Source: Sphingopyxis bauzanensis (GTDB taxonomy: Bacteria > Pseudomonadota > Alphaproteobacteria > Sphingomonadales > Sphingomonadaceae). Taken from it: a stretch of 64,000 nucleotides of DNA. The notes beneath the pieces were generated by a model. It did not search any database. It saw only the letters and a program-made list of their open reading frames with translations, and was not told the DNA's origin. Below, piece by piece: positions 44,170-51,595 of this stretch (its first letter is position 1; each line of letters begins with the position of its first letter). The translations under genes and the position numbers were made by a program. Location: positions 310,001-374,000 of the forward strand of contig NZ_NISK01000004.1 of NCBI RefSeq assembly GCF_002205675.1, read 5' to 3'.

Positions 44170-44580
44170 TCAGCCCGCGGCGATGCGCCTTGCGGTGTCC
44201 TGGACCAACGCGATCATGTTGGGAACGCCCTGGGTGCGGTTCGATGACAGCTGGCGCGTCAGCTCAAACGGTGCCAGCGCGGCTGCAACGTTCATCGCGG
44301 CGACCTCGGAGGCGGGCCTGTCCTGCACTGCGGCCAGCACCAGTGCGACGATGCCCTTGGTGATCGCGGCGTTGCTGTCAGCGAGGAAGTGCAGGCAGCC
44401 ATCGGCCTGCGGCACCGGATAGACCCAGACGCTGGCGCTGCAACCGCGGACCAGCGTCGCGTCAGTCTTGAGCGCGTCGGGCATCGACTCCAGCTCGCGC
44501 CCCAACTCGATCAGCAGGCGATAACGATCGTCGCCGTCGAGGAAGTCATATTCGTCGTGGATGTCGGTCAGGCTGCGCAT
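44170..44580 (-). CDS. sufE: SufE-family sulfur acceptor protein
   Basis: The 136-residue protein (ATG 44580, MRSLTDIHDEYDFLDG) carries the SufE fold and the sulfur-accepting Cys in LVRGCSASVWVYP. TKGIVALVLAAVQDR and FELTRQLSSNRTQGVPNMIALV are conserved family stretches. It accepts persulfide sulfur from SufS for Fe-S cluster assembly. The rest of the suf operon is not in the window. Confidence 0.93.
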   Translation of the reverse strand: MRSLTDIHDEYDFLDGDDRYRLLIELGRELESMPDALKTDATLVRGCSASVWVYPVPQADGCLHFLADSNAAITKGIVALVLAAVQDRPASEVAAMNVAAALAPFELTRQLSSNRTQGVPNMIALVQDTARRIAAG

Positions 44581-44670
44581 GGCGGCGCAGTGGCAGATTT
44601 TGCCAATGGTTGGAAGGGGGTGGAGCCTCCCTCCTTTCGTCGCCCCCGCCTTCACGATGGCGACGGAATC

Positions 44671-44928
44671 TTATAGATCCACCCCAGCAGCGATCGCCTC
44701 AAGCTTGCGCAGTCGTTCTTTCAGATCGGCAATCTCGATCCGCGACCCAGCGTGGGGGACGGTGGCGTCGTGGGTGACGGCGACATGCCCTGCAGCGAGT
44801 TCTTCACGCTTGAGCTGGATCCAGTCGCGCCAGCCGCGCAGTGCGGCCAGACTCATGATGGTCAGGGCGGTCAGCGCGACGGCACTGACCATCAGGTTGG
44901 AGGCAAGGTCAGACGTAATGGTGGCCAT
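44671..44928 (-). CDS. Small membrane protein 5 of the Psp-linked set
   Basis: The 85-residue protein has one membrane helix (about 11-31) and an amphipathic C-terminal helix ending LKERLRKLEAIAAG. This end is a decayed form of the LERI motif seen in the four genes upstream (here LEAI). It has the shortest tail and no charged end. It is the last gene in the psp operon by position and is 27 bp from its neighbour. No known family was recognised. Confidence 0.75.
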   Translation of the reverse strand: MATITSDLASNLMVSAVALTALTIMSLAALRGWRDWIQLKREELAAGHVAVTHDATVPHAGSRIEIADLKERLRKLEAIAAGVDL

Positions 44929-44955
44929 GATGCGGCTCCTTCTTCGTCACGGTCG

Positions 44956-45222
44956 TCAGGAGGGCGACCGGTCGCGCAGCCGTTCGATTTCCTCATCGAG
45001 CGTCACGGCACGGTTGTGGTCGGTAGCGATGCGTTCGAGCACCTGGATGCGGTCCTTGAGCGCGCGGATTTCGGATTGCAGCGCCTTGGTCTCGGCATTG
45101 TCGGCGGGGGCAGCGAAAAACTCGTTGCCCTTGTTGTCGCGGCGGACACCATATTTGGCGCGGACGACGCTGCCGATGGTGACGATCAGGACGATGCCGA
45201 TAACCATTTCAAACGGGTTCAT
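44956..45222 (-). CDS. Small PspB-like membrane protein 4 of the Psp-linked set
   Basis: The 88-residue protein has a membrane helix at about residues 5-21, a basic stretch (VRAKYGVRRDNKG), and a C-terminal coiled coil LQSEIRALKDRIQVLERIATDHNR followed by DEEIERLRD. The motif VLERIATD at 61-68 matches the other genes of the set. The layout (single helix plus coiled coil) is that of PspB. An inner-membrane partner role in envelope stress is inferred. Confidence 0.8.
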   Translation of the reverse strand: MNPFEMVIGIVLIVTIGSVVRAKYGVRRDNKGNEFFAAPADNAETKALQSEIRALKDRIQVLERIATDHNRAVTLDEEIERLRDRSPS

Positions 45223-45260
45223 GGGGGGATCCTTCCGTATTTTCTTATCGTTGCTTCAAT

Positions 45261-45509
45261 TCAGTTCAGCGGAGTGTCGCGCAGTTTTTCGATCTCGTTG
45301 GCGACGTCAATTCCCTTGTCGGTAACGATCCGTTCCAGAACGCGCACCCGCTGCTCCAGTCGTTCGGTCGCTGCCGCATATTGGGCGGCCTTCTCGGCGG
45401 TCATTTCGGACTGTTTCTCGATCATCTTTTGCTGATGCTTCGACCAGAAGATGAAACCGGCGAGCAGGAAGGGGGCCAGTGGGATCAGAATCCAGATGGT
45501 ATCGCCCAT
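45261..45509 (-). CDS. Small PspB-like membrane protein 3 of the Psp-linked set
   Basis: The 82-residue protein has an N-terminal membrane helix (about 4-22) and a coiled coil with ERLEQRVRVLERIVTDKG and NEIEKLRD. VLERIVTD spans residues 57-64. It is the shortest of the five. It lies 11 bp from the upstream gene on the same strand. Confidence 0.8.
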   Translation of the reverse strand: MGDTIWILIPLAPFLLAGFIFWSKHQQKMIEKQSEMTAEKAAQYAAATERLEQRVRVLERIVTDKGIDVANEIEKLRDTPLN

Positions 45510-45520
45510 GACAGGTCTCC

Positions 45521-45838
45521 TCAGTTCGCCGGGCGCCGCAGCGCCTCGATCTCGTGGCTGAGCCGACTGCCCTCGTCGGTGACGATGCGTTCGACCACCG
45601 CGAGGCGATCTTTCACCGAACCGAGTTCGGCGCGCAGCTGGGCATTTTCCTGGCTGATCAGCTTGACGCGTTCCATCGCCTCATCGCTGCTTTTGGGATA
45701 GACCGCCTGACCCCAGGCACCGTCGAGCGGATAGCCGTTTTTGACACGGAGCCAAGTGGTGAAGACCCAGCCACCGACCGCCATGATGCCGATGATGGCG
45801 GCGACGGGAGCGAGGGCGTTGATGGTGTCGAAATTCAT
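45521..45838 (-). CDS. Small PspB-like membrane protein 2 of the Psp-linked set
   Basis: The 105-residue protein has a membrane helix at about 11-29 and then TTWLRVKNGYPLDGAWG, nearly the same as TTWIRAKHGYPVENEWG in its upstream neighbour, so these two are clear paralogues. The coiled coil ends SVKDRLAVVERIVTDEG, with VVERIVTD at 81-88, then HEIEALR. It lies 11 bp from the upstream gene. Confidence 0.82.
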   Translation of the reverse strand: MNFDTINALAPVAAIIGIMAVGGWVFTTWLRVKNGYPLDGAWGQAVYPKSSDEAMERVKLISQENAQLRAELGSVKDRLAVVERIVTDEGSRLSHEIEALRRPAN

Positions 45839-45849
45839 GATTATTCCCC

Positions 45850-46149
45850 TCAGCGCAGGCGGTCGATCTGGTCGGCGAGCTGCGCCGCCTGACCGTTGGT
45901 TTCGGTCGCGATGCGTTCGAGAACCGAAATTCGTTCTTCGAGACGGCTGACCTGGCCTGCCAGCTTGGCATTGTCGTCGGTCAGCAGCGCGATTTTTCGA
46001 TCAGCGTCGGGGTCGGTTCGATGAACCGTACCACCCCATTCATTTTCAACCGGATAGCCGTGCTTGGCGCGGATCCAGGTGGTGAACATCCAGCCGCCGA
46101 TCGACAATGCGATAATGGCGAGGACGAAACCGGTACCACCGAAATTCAT
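45850..46149 (-). CDS. Small PspB-like membrane protein 1 of the Psp-linked set
   Basis: The 99-residue protein has a membrane helix at about 7-25, the juxtamembrane TTWIRAKHGYPVENEWG, and a long coiled coil ending SRLEERISVLERIATETN and ADQIDRLR. VLERIATE is at 76-83. It is 32 bp after pspC on the same strand. Its position and motif suggest it extends the PspB/PspC membrane sensor. Confidence 0.82.
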   Translation of the reverse strand: MNFGGTGFVLAIIALSIGGWMFTTWIRAKHGYPVENEWGGTVHRTDPDADRKIALLTDDNAKLAGQVSRLEERISVLERIATETNGQAAQLADQIDRLR

Positions 46150-46181
46150 CTGTCTTCTCCCTGTTGCGTGTCAGCCGCCGC

Positions 46182-46562
46182 TCAGCGCAGGCTTTCAATC
46201 TCGTCGGCGAGCCGACGGTTGTGGCTGGTGTAGTAGAGTTCGATGTCGGCAAGGCGGCGATCGATGTCGCGAAAGCGCGACTTGATATCGCGGGTCGATG
46301 CGGTCGGATTGCTGCGCACCCCCTGCCAGAATTTCGCTTCTTCGTTCGAGCCATAGAGCGCGAAGGGTTTCGGCGTGCCCATCCACGCGACCATCCAGTA
46401 CGCGATCAGCGTCCAGGGGAAGCCTCCCATCAGCGTCAGCAGCACCGCGCCAACGCGGACCCAGAGGACGTCGACGCCGCTGTAATCGGCAATCCCGGCA
46501 CATACGCCGCTCCATTTGGCGTTCTGCTTGTCGAGGTAGAATTTCGTGCGGCTGGCAGACAT
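46182..46562 (-). CDS. pspC: Envelope stress protein PspC
   Basis: The 126-residue protein (ATG 46562, one base after the pspB stop) has the PspC domain: FYLDKQNAKWSGVCAGIADYSGVDVLWVRVGAVLLTLMGGFPWTLIAYWMVAWMG with one or two membrane helices. The cytoplasmic tail is helical (DIKSRFRDIDRRLADIELYY...LADEIESLR) and ends like the small proteins downstream. In enterobacteria PspB and PspC sense membrane stress and pull PspA off PspF. Confidence 0.92.
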   Translation of the reverse strand: MSASRTKFYLDKQNAKWSGVCAGIADYSGVDVLWVRVGAVLLTLMGGFPWTLIAYWMVAWMGTPKPFALYGSNEEAKFWQGVRSNPTASTRDIKSRFRDIDRRLADIELYYTSHNRRLADEIESLR

Positions 46563-46563
46563 C

Positions 46564-46839
46564 TCAGTTCCTCCGGCTGGTATTTTCGAGTTGCGCCAGT
46601 TCTTCATCGCTACGCACCGCAGGGCGGAAGTCGGGATGGTCGGCGCTGATGATGCGTTCGACGGTGTGCAGGCGGCCTTCCAGCCGGCGCGCGGTGTCGT
46701 ACAGTTCGTCGAGCAGCTGCTCGTCTTCTCCGGTCAGCGTCTTGGCCTGCTTCCACTTGGTGATGTAGTGGAGGATCAGCCAGGGCAGACCGAGGAAGAG
46801 CGTTCCGATAACGATCGGGACGATGATGATTTCTTCCAT
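46564..46839 (-). CDS. pspB: Envelope stress protein PspB
   Basis: The 91-residue protein has an N-terminal membrane helix (about 4-25) and a coiled coil with DELYDTARRLEGRLHTVERIISADHPDFR, which matches PspB; TVERIISAD at 59-67 is the version of the motif repeated in the small genes downstream. It is 12 bp after pspA and followed directly by pspC. Confidence 0.9.
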   Translation of the reverse strand: MEEIIIVPIVIGTLFLGLPWLILHYITKWKQAKTLTGEDEQLLDELYDTARRLEGRLHTVERIISADHPDFRPAVRSDEELAQLENTSRRN

Positions 46840-46851
46840 CGGTCTGGCTCC

Positions 46852-47517
46852 TTATTGCTTGCTGGCGTGCGCGGCCTTGAGCGCGGCAAGCTCGTCGGCG
46901 ACCTTGTCGGCGGCCTGGAGTTCGGCGATCTCTTCGTCGAGCGACTTTTTGTAGCCCAGGCTCAGTGCATCGGCGCGGCCTTCGGCTTCGTCGACGCGGC
47001 GTTCGAGGATGTCGAAGCGCGAGAAGGCATCTTCGACGCGGTCGCCGTTGGTCATTTCGCGCAGCTTAAACTTGTTCTCGGCGCTTTCGAGGCGGGTCGA
47101 GACGTTCGACTGGCGGGCGCGCGCTTCGCTGAGTTTTTTCTGCAGCTTAGCGATGTCGTCTTCATAGCCCTTGAGCGCGTCGTCAAGGACGGCGATTTCA
47201 GCCTTCAGACGCTCGGCCATGTCGCCGGCTTTCTGCTTTTCGACCAGCGCGGCGGTGGCAAGGTCTTCGCGGTCCTTCGACAGCGCGAGTTCGGCCTTTT
47301 CCTTCCAGCTGTCCTGAAGGCTTTCCAGCTTGGCGATGTGGCGGCGCATTTCCTTTTGGTCCGCGATCGTGCGGGCGGCGGAAGCGCGGACTTCGACGAG
47401 CGTTTCGTTCATCTCGAAGATGATCTGACGGATCATCTTTTCGGGATCTTCGGCTCGGTCGAGCAGGTCGGTGACGTTGGCGGCGATGATGTCGCGGGTG
47501 CGTGAAAAAATACCCAT
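46852..47517 (-). CDS. pspA: Phage shock protein PspA (ESCRT-III superfamily)
   Basis: The 221-residue protein starts MGIFSRTRDIIAANVTDLLDRAEDPEKMIRQIIFEMNETL, the PspA amphipathic and helix-1 signature, followed by long coiled coils (DQKEMRRHIAKLESLQDSWKEKAELAL, RARQSNVSTRLESAENKF). PspA binds stressed membranes and inhibits PspF in the resting state. ATG 47517 is chosen by the family N-terminus. It follows a hairpin that separates it from the 56-residue leader gene. Confidence 0.95.
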   Translation of the reverse strand: MGIFSRTRDIIAANVTDLLDRAEDPEKMIRQIIFEMNETLVEVRASAARTIADQKEMRRHIAKLESLQDSWKEKAELALSKDREDLATAALVEKQKAGDMAERLKAEIAVLDDALKGYEDDIAKLQKKLSEARARQSNVSTRLESAENKFKLREMTNGDRVEDAFSRFDILERRVDEAEGRADALSLGYKKSLDEEIAELQAADKVADELAALKAAHASKQ

Positions 47518-47565
47518 TTGAAAAACTCCTGTCGAAATCTGGAGACCTTGGTCTTTTATAAAAGG

Positions 47566-47608
47566 CTGGTGCCGGGGCGGGGCAAGGGGGAGAGTGCCCC
47601 GGCACCAG
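47566..47608 (-). terminator. Terminator- or attenuator-like hairpin between the 56-residue gene and pspA
   Basis: Thirteen-base perfect arms CTGGTGCCGGGGC (47566-47578) and GCCCCGGCACCAG (47596-47608) enclose 17 bases. In the direction of transcription (minus strand) the stem is followed by CCTTTTATAAAAG, a short T-run. It starts 7 bp after the small gene's stop and lies about 50 bp upstream of pspA, so it could lower pspA expression relative to the leader gene. Confidence 0.65.
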
Positions 47609-47614
47609 TGCCGG

Positions 47615-47785
47615 TCAGGCCAAAGCGCTGACCGCCGGGGACATGACAGCGGCAACCAGCGGGCCGGCGTGGACGCCGGTGGCACTGGCCGCAACCTGCG
47701 GCTGGTCGATCGCTCCGACGAGAATGGCCAGCGCTCCGGCCGTGCTCAGCACGAAAGTGGCGGCTTGGGCAATCATCGACTTCAT
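47615..47785 (-). CDS. 56-residue membrane/exported peptide at the head of the psp operon
   Basis: ATG 47785 has AGGAAGG seven bases upstream, a strong ribosome site. The product is 56 residues: MKSMIAQAATFVLSTAGALAILVG is a membrane or signal helix, and the rest is Ala/Val/Pro-rich with no Cys. It is the first frame after a near-consensus sigma-54 promoter. I do not recognise the family. Context suggests it is co-induced with pspA, possibly as a membrane-stress effector. Confidence 0.7.
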   Translation of the reverse strand: MKSMIAQAATFVLSTAGALAILVGAIDQPQVAASATGVHAGPLVAAVMSPAVSALA

Positions 47786-47848
47786 GGTCTAACCTTCCTG
47801 TGGTCTTTCGCTGCACCGGAACAATTTTGCCCGGTTCGTATCCAACAA

Positions 47849-47864
47849 TGCAGACACCGTGCCA
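47849..47864 (-). promoter_or_regulatory. Sigma-54 (-24/-12) promoter of the psp operon
   Basis: On the minus strand TGGCACGGTGTCTGCA matches the sigma-54 consensus YTGGCACG-N4-TTGCW except CTGC for TTGC at -12; the upstream base is C. The start of transcription would be near 47838, about 53 bp before the small gene. The divergent pspF encodes the matching sigma-54 activator. Confidence 0.8.
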
Positions 47865-47964
47865 GTTGCGCCAAGCCACGCAAATCCGCGCAACTTCACG
47901 CGCAAAGCGCTTCCGCGCTCGAATTGACTTGCCATCGAGCGGGAAAATTTGCCAATGATTGGGA

Positions 47965-49002
47965 ATGGAGCGCGAGACCCAATTTATCGGCCAGTCAGCG
48001 GCGTTTCAGGACGCGGTCGAACGCGCGAGCCTCGCCGCATCGCTTGACCGGCCGGTGCTGGTGATCGGCGAGCGCGGCACCGGCAAGGAACTGATCGCCG
48101 AACGCCTCCACCGCCTGTCGACGCGCTGGGACCGCCCCTATGTCATCCTGAACTGTGCCGCGATGCCCGAGACGCTGATCGAGTCGGAATTGTTCGGGCA
48201 CGAGGCGGGCGCCTTCACTGGCGCGACGCGCACCCGAGCGGGGCGCTTCGAGGAGGCCGACGGTGGCACCTTGTTCCTCGACGAGCTGGCAACGATGTCG
48301 ATGGGCGCGCAGGAACGGTTGCTGCGCGCGGTCGAATATGGCGAGGTCACCCGCGTCGGATCGTCGCGCCCGATCCGCGTCGATGTCCGCATCGTCGCGG
48401 CCACCAACGAACATCTGCCCGCGCTGGTCGACGAAAACCGCTTCCGCGCCGACTTGCTCGACCGCCTTTCGTTCGAGGTCATCACCCTGCCCCCGTTGCG
48501 CGCGCGCGAGGGCGATATCGAAGTGCTCGCCACCTATTTCGGGCAGCGGATGGCGACCGTCCTCGGCTGGGAAGAATGGCCGGGCTTCGGCCCGCGCGCG
48601 CTCGCCGCGATGGAAGGCCATGACTGGCCGGGCAATGTCCGCGAACTGCGCAACGTCATCGAGCGCGCGATCTATCGCTGGGCCGACTCGGAAAAGCCCG
48701 TGGATGCCCTCAGCTTTGATCCGTTCGCCAGCCCCTGGCAGCCGGCGGTGCGCAAATTGGCGGCGAAGGTGGCCGATGGCGCCGCATCGGCCGCGCCCGC
48801 CGAGCCTTCGGCCAAATCGACCGCGATGCCCACCGGCCCGGTAAGCGACCTGCGCGCGGCGGTCGACTCCTATGAGCGGCAGATATTGTCCGACACGATG
48901 GCCCGCTGCCGTTTCAACCAGAAGGTCGCGGCCGAGGCACTGGGGCTGAGCTACGACCAGATCCGCCACGCGTTGAAGAAACATGGGCTGAATCAGCAAT
49001 AG
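47965..49002 (+). CDS. pspF: Sigma-54 activator PspF
   Basis: The 345-residue protein (ATG 47965; TTG 47959 is an alternative) has no receiver domain and starts directly with the AAA+ domain, as PspF does. Walker A is GERGTGKELIAERLH, the sigma-54 loop GAFTGA is present (HEAGAFTGATRTRAG), Walker B is GTLFLDELATM, and the C-terminal Fis-type helix-turn-helix is FNQKVAAEALGLSYDQIRHALKKHG. It should drive the divergent psp operon and be inhibited by PspA. Its own promoter was not identified. Confidence 0.93.
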   Translation: MERETQFIGQSAAFQDAVERASLAASLDRPVLVIGERGTGKELIAERLHRLSTRWDRPYVILNCAAMPETLIESELFGHEAGAFTGATRTRAGRFEEADGGTLFLDELATMSMGAQERLLRAVEYGEVTRVGSSRPIRVDVRIVAATNEHLPALVDENRFRADLLDRLSFEVITLPPLRAREGDIEVLATYFGQRMATVLGWEEWPGFGPRALAAMEGHDWPGNVRELRNVIERAIYRWADSEKPVDALSFDPFASPWQPAVRKLAAKVADGAASAAPAEPSAKSTAMPTGPVSDLRAAVDSYERQILSDTMARCRFNQKVAAEALGLSYDQIRHALKKHGLNQQ

Positions 49003-49006
49003 TCAT

Positions 49007-49097
49007 CGTCGCCCCCGCGAAGGCGGGGGCCGCAATCGGCATATTACGACGCGGCGGTTCTAGGCTGCAAACGGCCCCCGCCTTCGCGGGGGCGACG
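49007..49097. repeat. Dispersed palindrome, family B, copy 3
   Basis: CGTCGCCCCCGCGAAGGCGG and CCGCCTTCGCGGGGGCGACG start and end 26-base arms that are almost perfectly complementary, around a 38-base centre. It separates the convergent pspF and lipoprotein genes and may end transcription of both. Confidence 0.88.
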
Positions 49098-49100
49098 TGA

Positions 49101-49622
49101 TTACTGCCCCGGCAACTGATCGTTCAGCGCCTCCAGCACGCCATCCTGCGTCGATACGGTATCCGCGAGCCGGTCGCGCAGCGCGTAGATTTCGGGCAGG
49201 CCGTCGATCGCATTCTCGACGCTGCGGTCAAGATAGAGCCGGTCGATATCGGCGAGCGCGGCGGTGAGCGGCGCGCGGGTGGCGGTGAGGCGCGAGATCG
49301 CCTGCTGCGCGACGACCCAGCGCTCGCTGGCGACCGGGGCGCCTGCGGCAGCAGACACAAGCAACGCAGTCGCGTTGCGCTCGGCGGCAAAGGCCTGCTG
49401 CGCACCCGCAGCGTCCGCTTCCCAGCGCGCGAGGCGTCCGCCAAGGTCGGCAGGGAGCGGCCCCGGCGGGGCAACAACCACCGCGGGCGGCGCCACGTCG
49501 AATCGCCCCTCGACCGGCCGTTTGGCGAGCGACGGCGCGCCTGTATTCTGCGCCGCGGCGCAGGCCGACAGCGACAAGGAGGCGGCAACGGCCAATGACA
49601 GAGTAAGAAGGGTGCGCTTCAT
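49101..49622 (-). CDS. Putative lipoprotein of unknown function
   Basis: The 173-residue protein has a lipoprotein signal (MKRTLLTLSLAVAASLSLSAC; LSAC lipobox). The mature part has a Pro/Val-rich linker (APPAVVVAPPGPLPADL) and then long helices rich in Ala, Arg and Leu (ERNATALLVSAAAG, LTATRAPLTAALADIDRLYLDRSVENAIDGLPEIYALRDRLADTV). I do not recognise the family. It is divergent from rplU. Confidence 0.75.
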   Translation of the reverse strand: MKRTLLTLSLAVAASLSLSACAAAQNTGAPSLAKRPVEGRFDVAPPAVVVAPPGPLPADLGGRLARWEADAAGAQQAFAAERNATALLVSAAAGAPVASERWVVAQQAISRLTATRAPLTAALADIDRLYLDRSVENAIDGLPEIYALRDRLADTVSTQDGVLEALNDQLPGQ

Positions 49623-49733
49623 CGCCGCCTCTGATATGGGTGCGGGCGCAAGGCAGCAAGTACCGAATCGGCGGTGCGCCGTGTCATTCGGCTTCTGACC
49701 CGCTTTTCGCTCGAAAAGCACGGGATTTGGCGG

Positions 49734-49762
49734 TTGACAGCGAAGCGCTGGCTCGCTAGTGG
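49734..49762 (+). promoter_or_regulatory. Candidate promoter of rplU-rpmA
   Basis: TTGACA at 49734 and TAGTGG at 49757 are 17 bases apart. The -35 box is perfect; the -10 box is weak, as is common in high-GC alphaproteobacteria. Transcription would start about 80 bp before the rplU ATG. Confidence 0.5.
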
Positions 49763-49851
49763 CGCTGACTTTCCCGCATGCCGGAAAAATCGCCTGCCTT
49801 GGTGGGTGACTGGTGCGCGGGTGATTTAGTTTTTTGATTGGATGGAAGACC

Positions 49852-50373
49852 ATGTTCGCAATCGTGCGCACGGGCGGCAAGCAGTATCGCGTCGCCGCCG
49901 GAGACAAGATCGCCGTTGAAAAGATCGACGGCGAAGCTGGCGACACCGTGTCGCTGGGCGACATCCTGCTGGCCGGTGACGGCGGCGAGGTGAAGAGCGC
50001 CGATGGGCTCGTGGTTTCGGCCGAAATCATCGCGCAGACGCGCGGCGAAAAGGTCATCGTGTTCAAGAAGCGCCGTCGGCACAATTATCGCCGTCGCAAT
50101 GGTCATCGTCAGTCGCTGACGCTGCTGCGCATTCTGGCCGTCGGCGAAGCCAAGAAGGCGACGCCGAAGAAGGAAGCTGCACCGAAGGCCGAAGCCGCTC
50201 CGGCGACCGAAGCCAAGGCTGCTGCGCCCGCCAAGGAAGCACCGGCCAAGGCCGCACCCGCCAAGGAAGCCGCACCGAAGAAGGCTGCTGCGCCCAAGGC
50301 CGAAGCTGCCGAGAAGGCCGCCCCCGCCAAGAAGCCCGCTGCCAAGAAGGCAGCCCCCAAGAAGGACGCCTGA
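49852..50373 (+). CDS. rplU: Ribosomal protein L21 with a long basic C-terminal tail
   Basis: Residues 1-100 are a standard L21 ([25 protein letters not shown]...[27 protein letters not shown]). About 70 further residues are a Lys/Ala/Pro low-complexity tail (for example [20 protein letters not shown]), strongly basic. Typical L21 is about 103 residues. The tail is in frame and rpmA follows 48 bp later. Confidence 0.95.
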   Translation: MFAIVRTGGKQYRVAAGDKIAVEKIDGEAGDTVSLGDILLAGDGGEVKSADGLVVSAEIIAQTRGEKVIVFKKRRRHNYRRRNGHRQSLTLLRILAVGEAKKATPKKEAAPKAEAAPATEAKAAAPAKEAPAKAAPAKEAAPKKAAAPKAEAAEKAAPAKKPAAKKAAPKKDA

Positions 50374-50421
50374 GCGCGGCAACGCGGCTCGGCCCCTGAA
50401 ACGAATTAAGGAGCATCAGTC

Positions 50422-50691
50422 ATGGCACATAAGAAAGCAGGCGGTTCATCGCGCAACGGTCGCGACTCAGCCGGCCGCCGCCTTGGCGTGAAGAAGTTCG
50501 GCGGTCAGGAAGTGATCGGCGGTAACATTATCGTGCGCCAGCGCGGCACCAAGGTGTACCCGGGCGCCAACGTCGGCATGGGCAAGGACCACACGCTGTT
50601 CGCAACCGCCGAAGGCCATGTGCGATTCCACGACGGTAAGCTTGGCCGCAAATTTGTGTCGGTCGACGTCATGGCGGAAGCAGCCGAATAA
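50422..50691 (+). CDS. rpmA: Ribosomal protein L27
   Basis: The 89-residue protein is a standard L27: [61 protein letters not shown]. It starts directly with the mature [11 protein letters not shown] end reaching the peptidyl transferase centre, without the extra leader that some Firmicutes cleave. It forms an operon with rplU. Confidence 0.97.
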   Translation: MAHKKAGGSSRNGRDSAGRRLGVKKFGGQEVIGGNIIVRQRGTKVYPGANVGMGKDHTLFATAEGHVRFHDGKLGRKFVSVDVMAEAAE

Positions 50692-50773
50692 AGAGCGATC
50701 TGCACGGGTCGCCCAGCAAGGGATGACCCGGAACGGTCCTTTCCGCTTGAGGCGGAAAAAAAGTTCGAAAAGA

Positions 50774-50805
50774 GGGAGACGGGTCATCCCCGGACTCCCT
50801 TTTTT
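50774..50805 (+). terminator. Intrinsic terminator after rpmA
   Basis: GGGAG and CTCCC, with an inner GGG/CCC pair, form a hairpin followed by six T, about 80 bp after the rpmA stop. A second small hairpin (TTTCCGC/GCGGAAA) lies just upstream of it. Confidence 0.65.
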
Positions 50806-50928
50806 CTCGCCCATTGTCCGCGACTTGGCGGGCAGGCGTGAAAATCGGGCCATCCATCTCCCTCCATATCGAATGTCGTCAAAGCGTCACCATCTGGCGC
50901 CATGGCGACGACAATTGGGAGTGATAAG

Positions 50929-51543
50929 ATGTTTGCGCGTACCGAAAGATTGTTGCTGCGGCCCGGCTGGCAGGAAGATGCCCCGGCGCTGGCCCGTGCG
51001 ATCGGCGACGAGATGATCGTCCGCAACCTCGCCAGCGCGCCCTGGCCCTATAGCGAGGACGATGCCCGGACGTTCCTGGCGGGGTGGTCGAGCGCCAACC
51101 CCAGCCGCTTTCTGATGGTCCAGCGCACCGCCAGCAGCCCGCGCATCATCGGCTGCATTGGCATGGACCATATGGAGGATGGCTTGGTCGAGCTCGGCTA
51201 TTGGGTCGCGCGGCCGTTCTGGGGGCTCGGCTATGCGACCGAGGCCGGTCGGCACATGATCGATCTGGCGCGCACCATGGGCATCCGCAATCTGATGGCG
51301 TCGCATTTCGTCGACAACCCGGCCTCAGGATCGGTGCTCCGCAAGCTCGGCTTTCGGCCGACCGGACGCGAAATCGTTCGCGCCAGCCGGGGGCGCGGCA
51401 CGCCTGCCCCGACGATCGAATATGCGCGCTCCATCGCTGCGCCGGGAAATGACAAGGATGACGCCGACGACCCGGTCGCCACGCTAGGCAAACCGCGATG
51501 GCCCGCCGAAATGCGCGACGACTGGCGATTGCAGGCGGCGTGA
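50929..51543 (+). CDS. GNAT-family N-acetyltransferase (RimJ/RimL type)
   Basis: The 204-residue protein (ATG 50929 with GGGAG seven bases upstream) has the GNAT fold: TERLLLRPGWQEDAPAL, the acetyl-CoA loop in GYWVARPFWGLGYATEAGRHMIDLA, and LMASHFVDNPASGSVLRKLGFRPTG. This pattern matches RimJ/RimL-like protein or amino-acid acetyltransferases. The substrate is not known. A C-terminal extension of about 40 residues (NDKDDADDPVATLGKPRWPAE) is not typical of the core. Confidence 0.88.
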   Translation: MFARTERLLLRPGWQEDAPALARAIGDEMIVRNLASAPWPYSEDDARTFLAGWSSANPSRFLMVQRTASSPRIIGCIGMDHMEDGLVELGYWVARPFWGLGYATEAGRHMIDLARTMGIRNLMASHFVDNPASGSVLRKLGFRPTGREIVRASRGRGTPAPTIEYARSIAAPGNDKDDADDPVATLGKPRWPAEMRDDWRLQAA

Positions 51544-51595
51544 ACAGGCGCAGCCGCAGCCCCTCGGATACCGAGGGGCTGCTGAGCTGAGCGCC

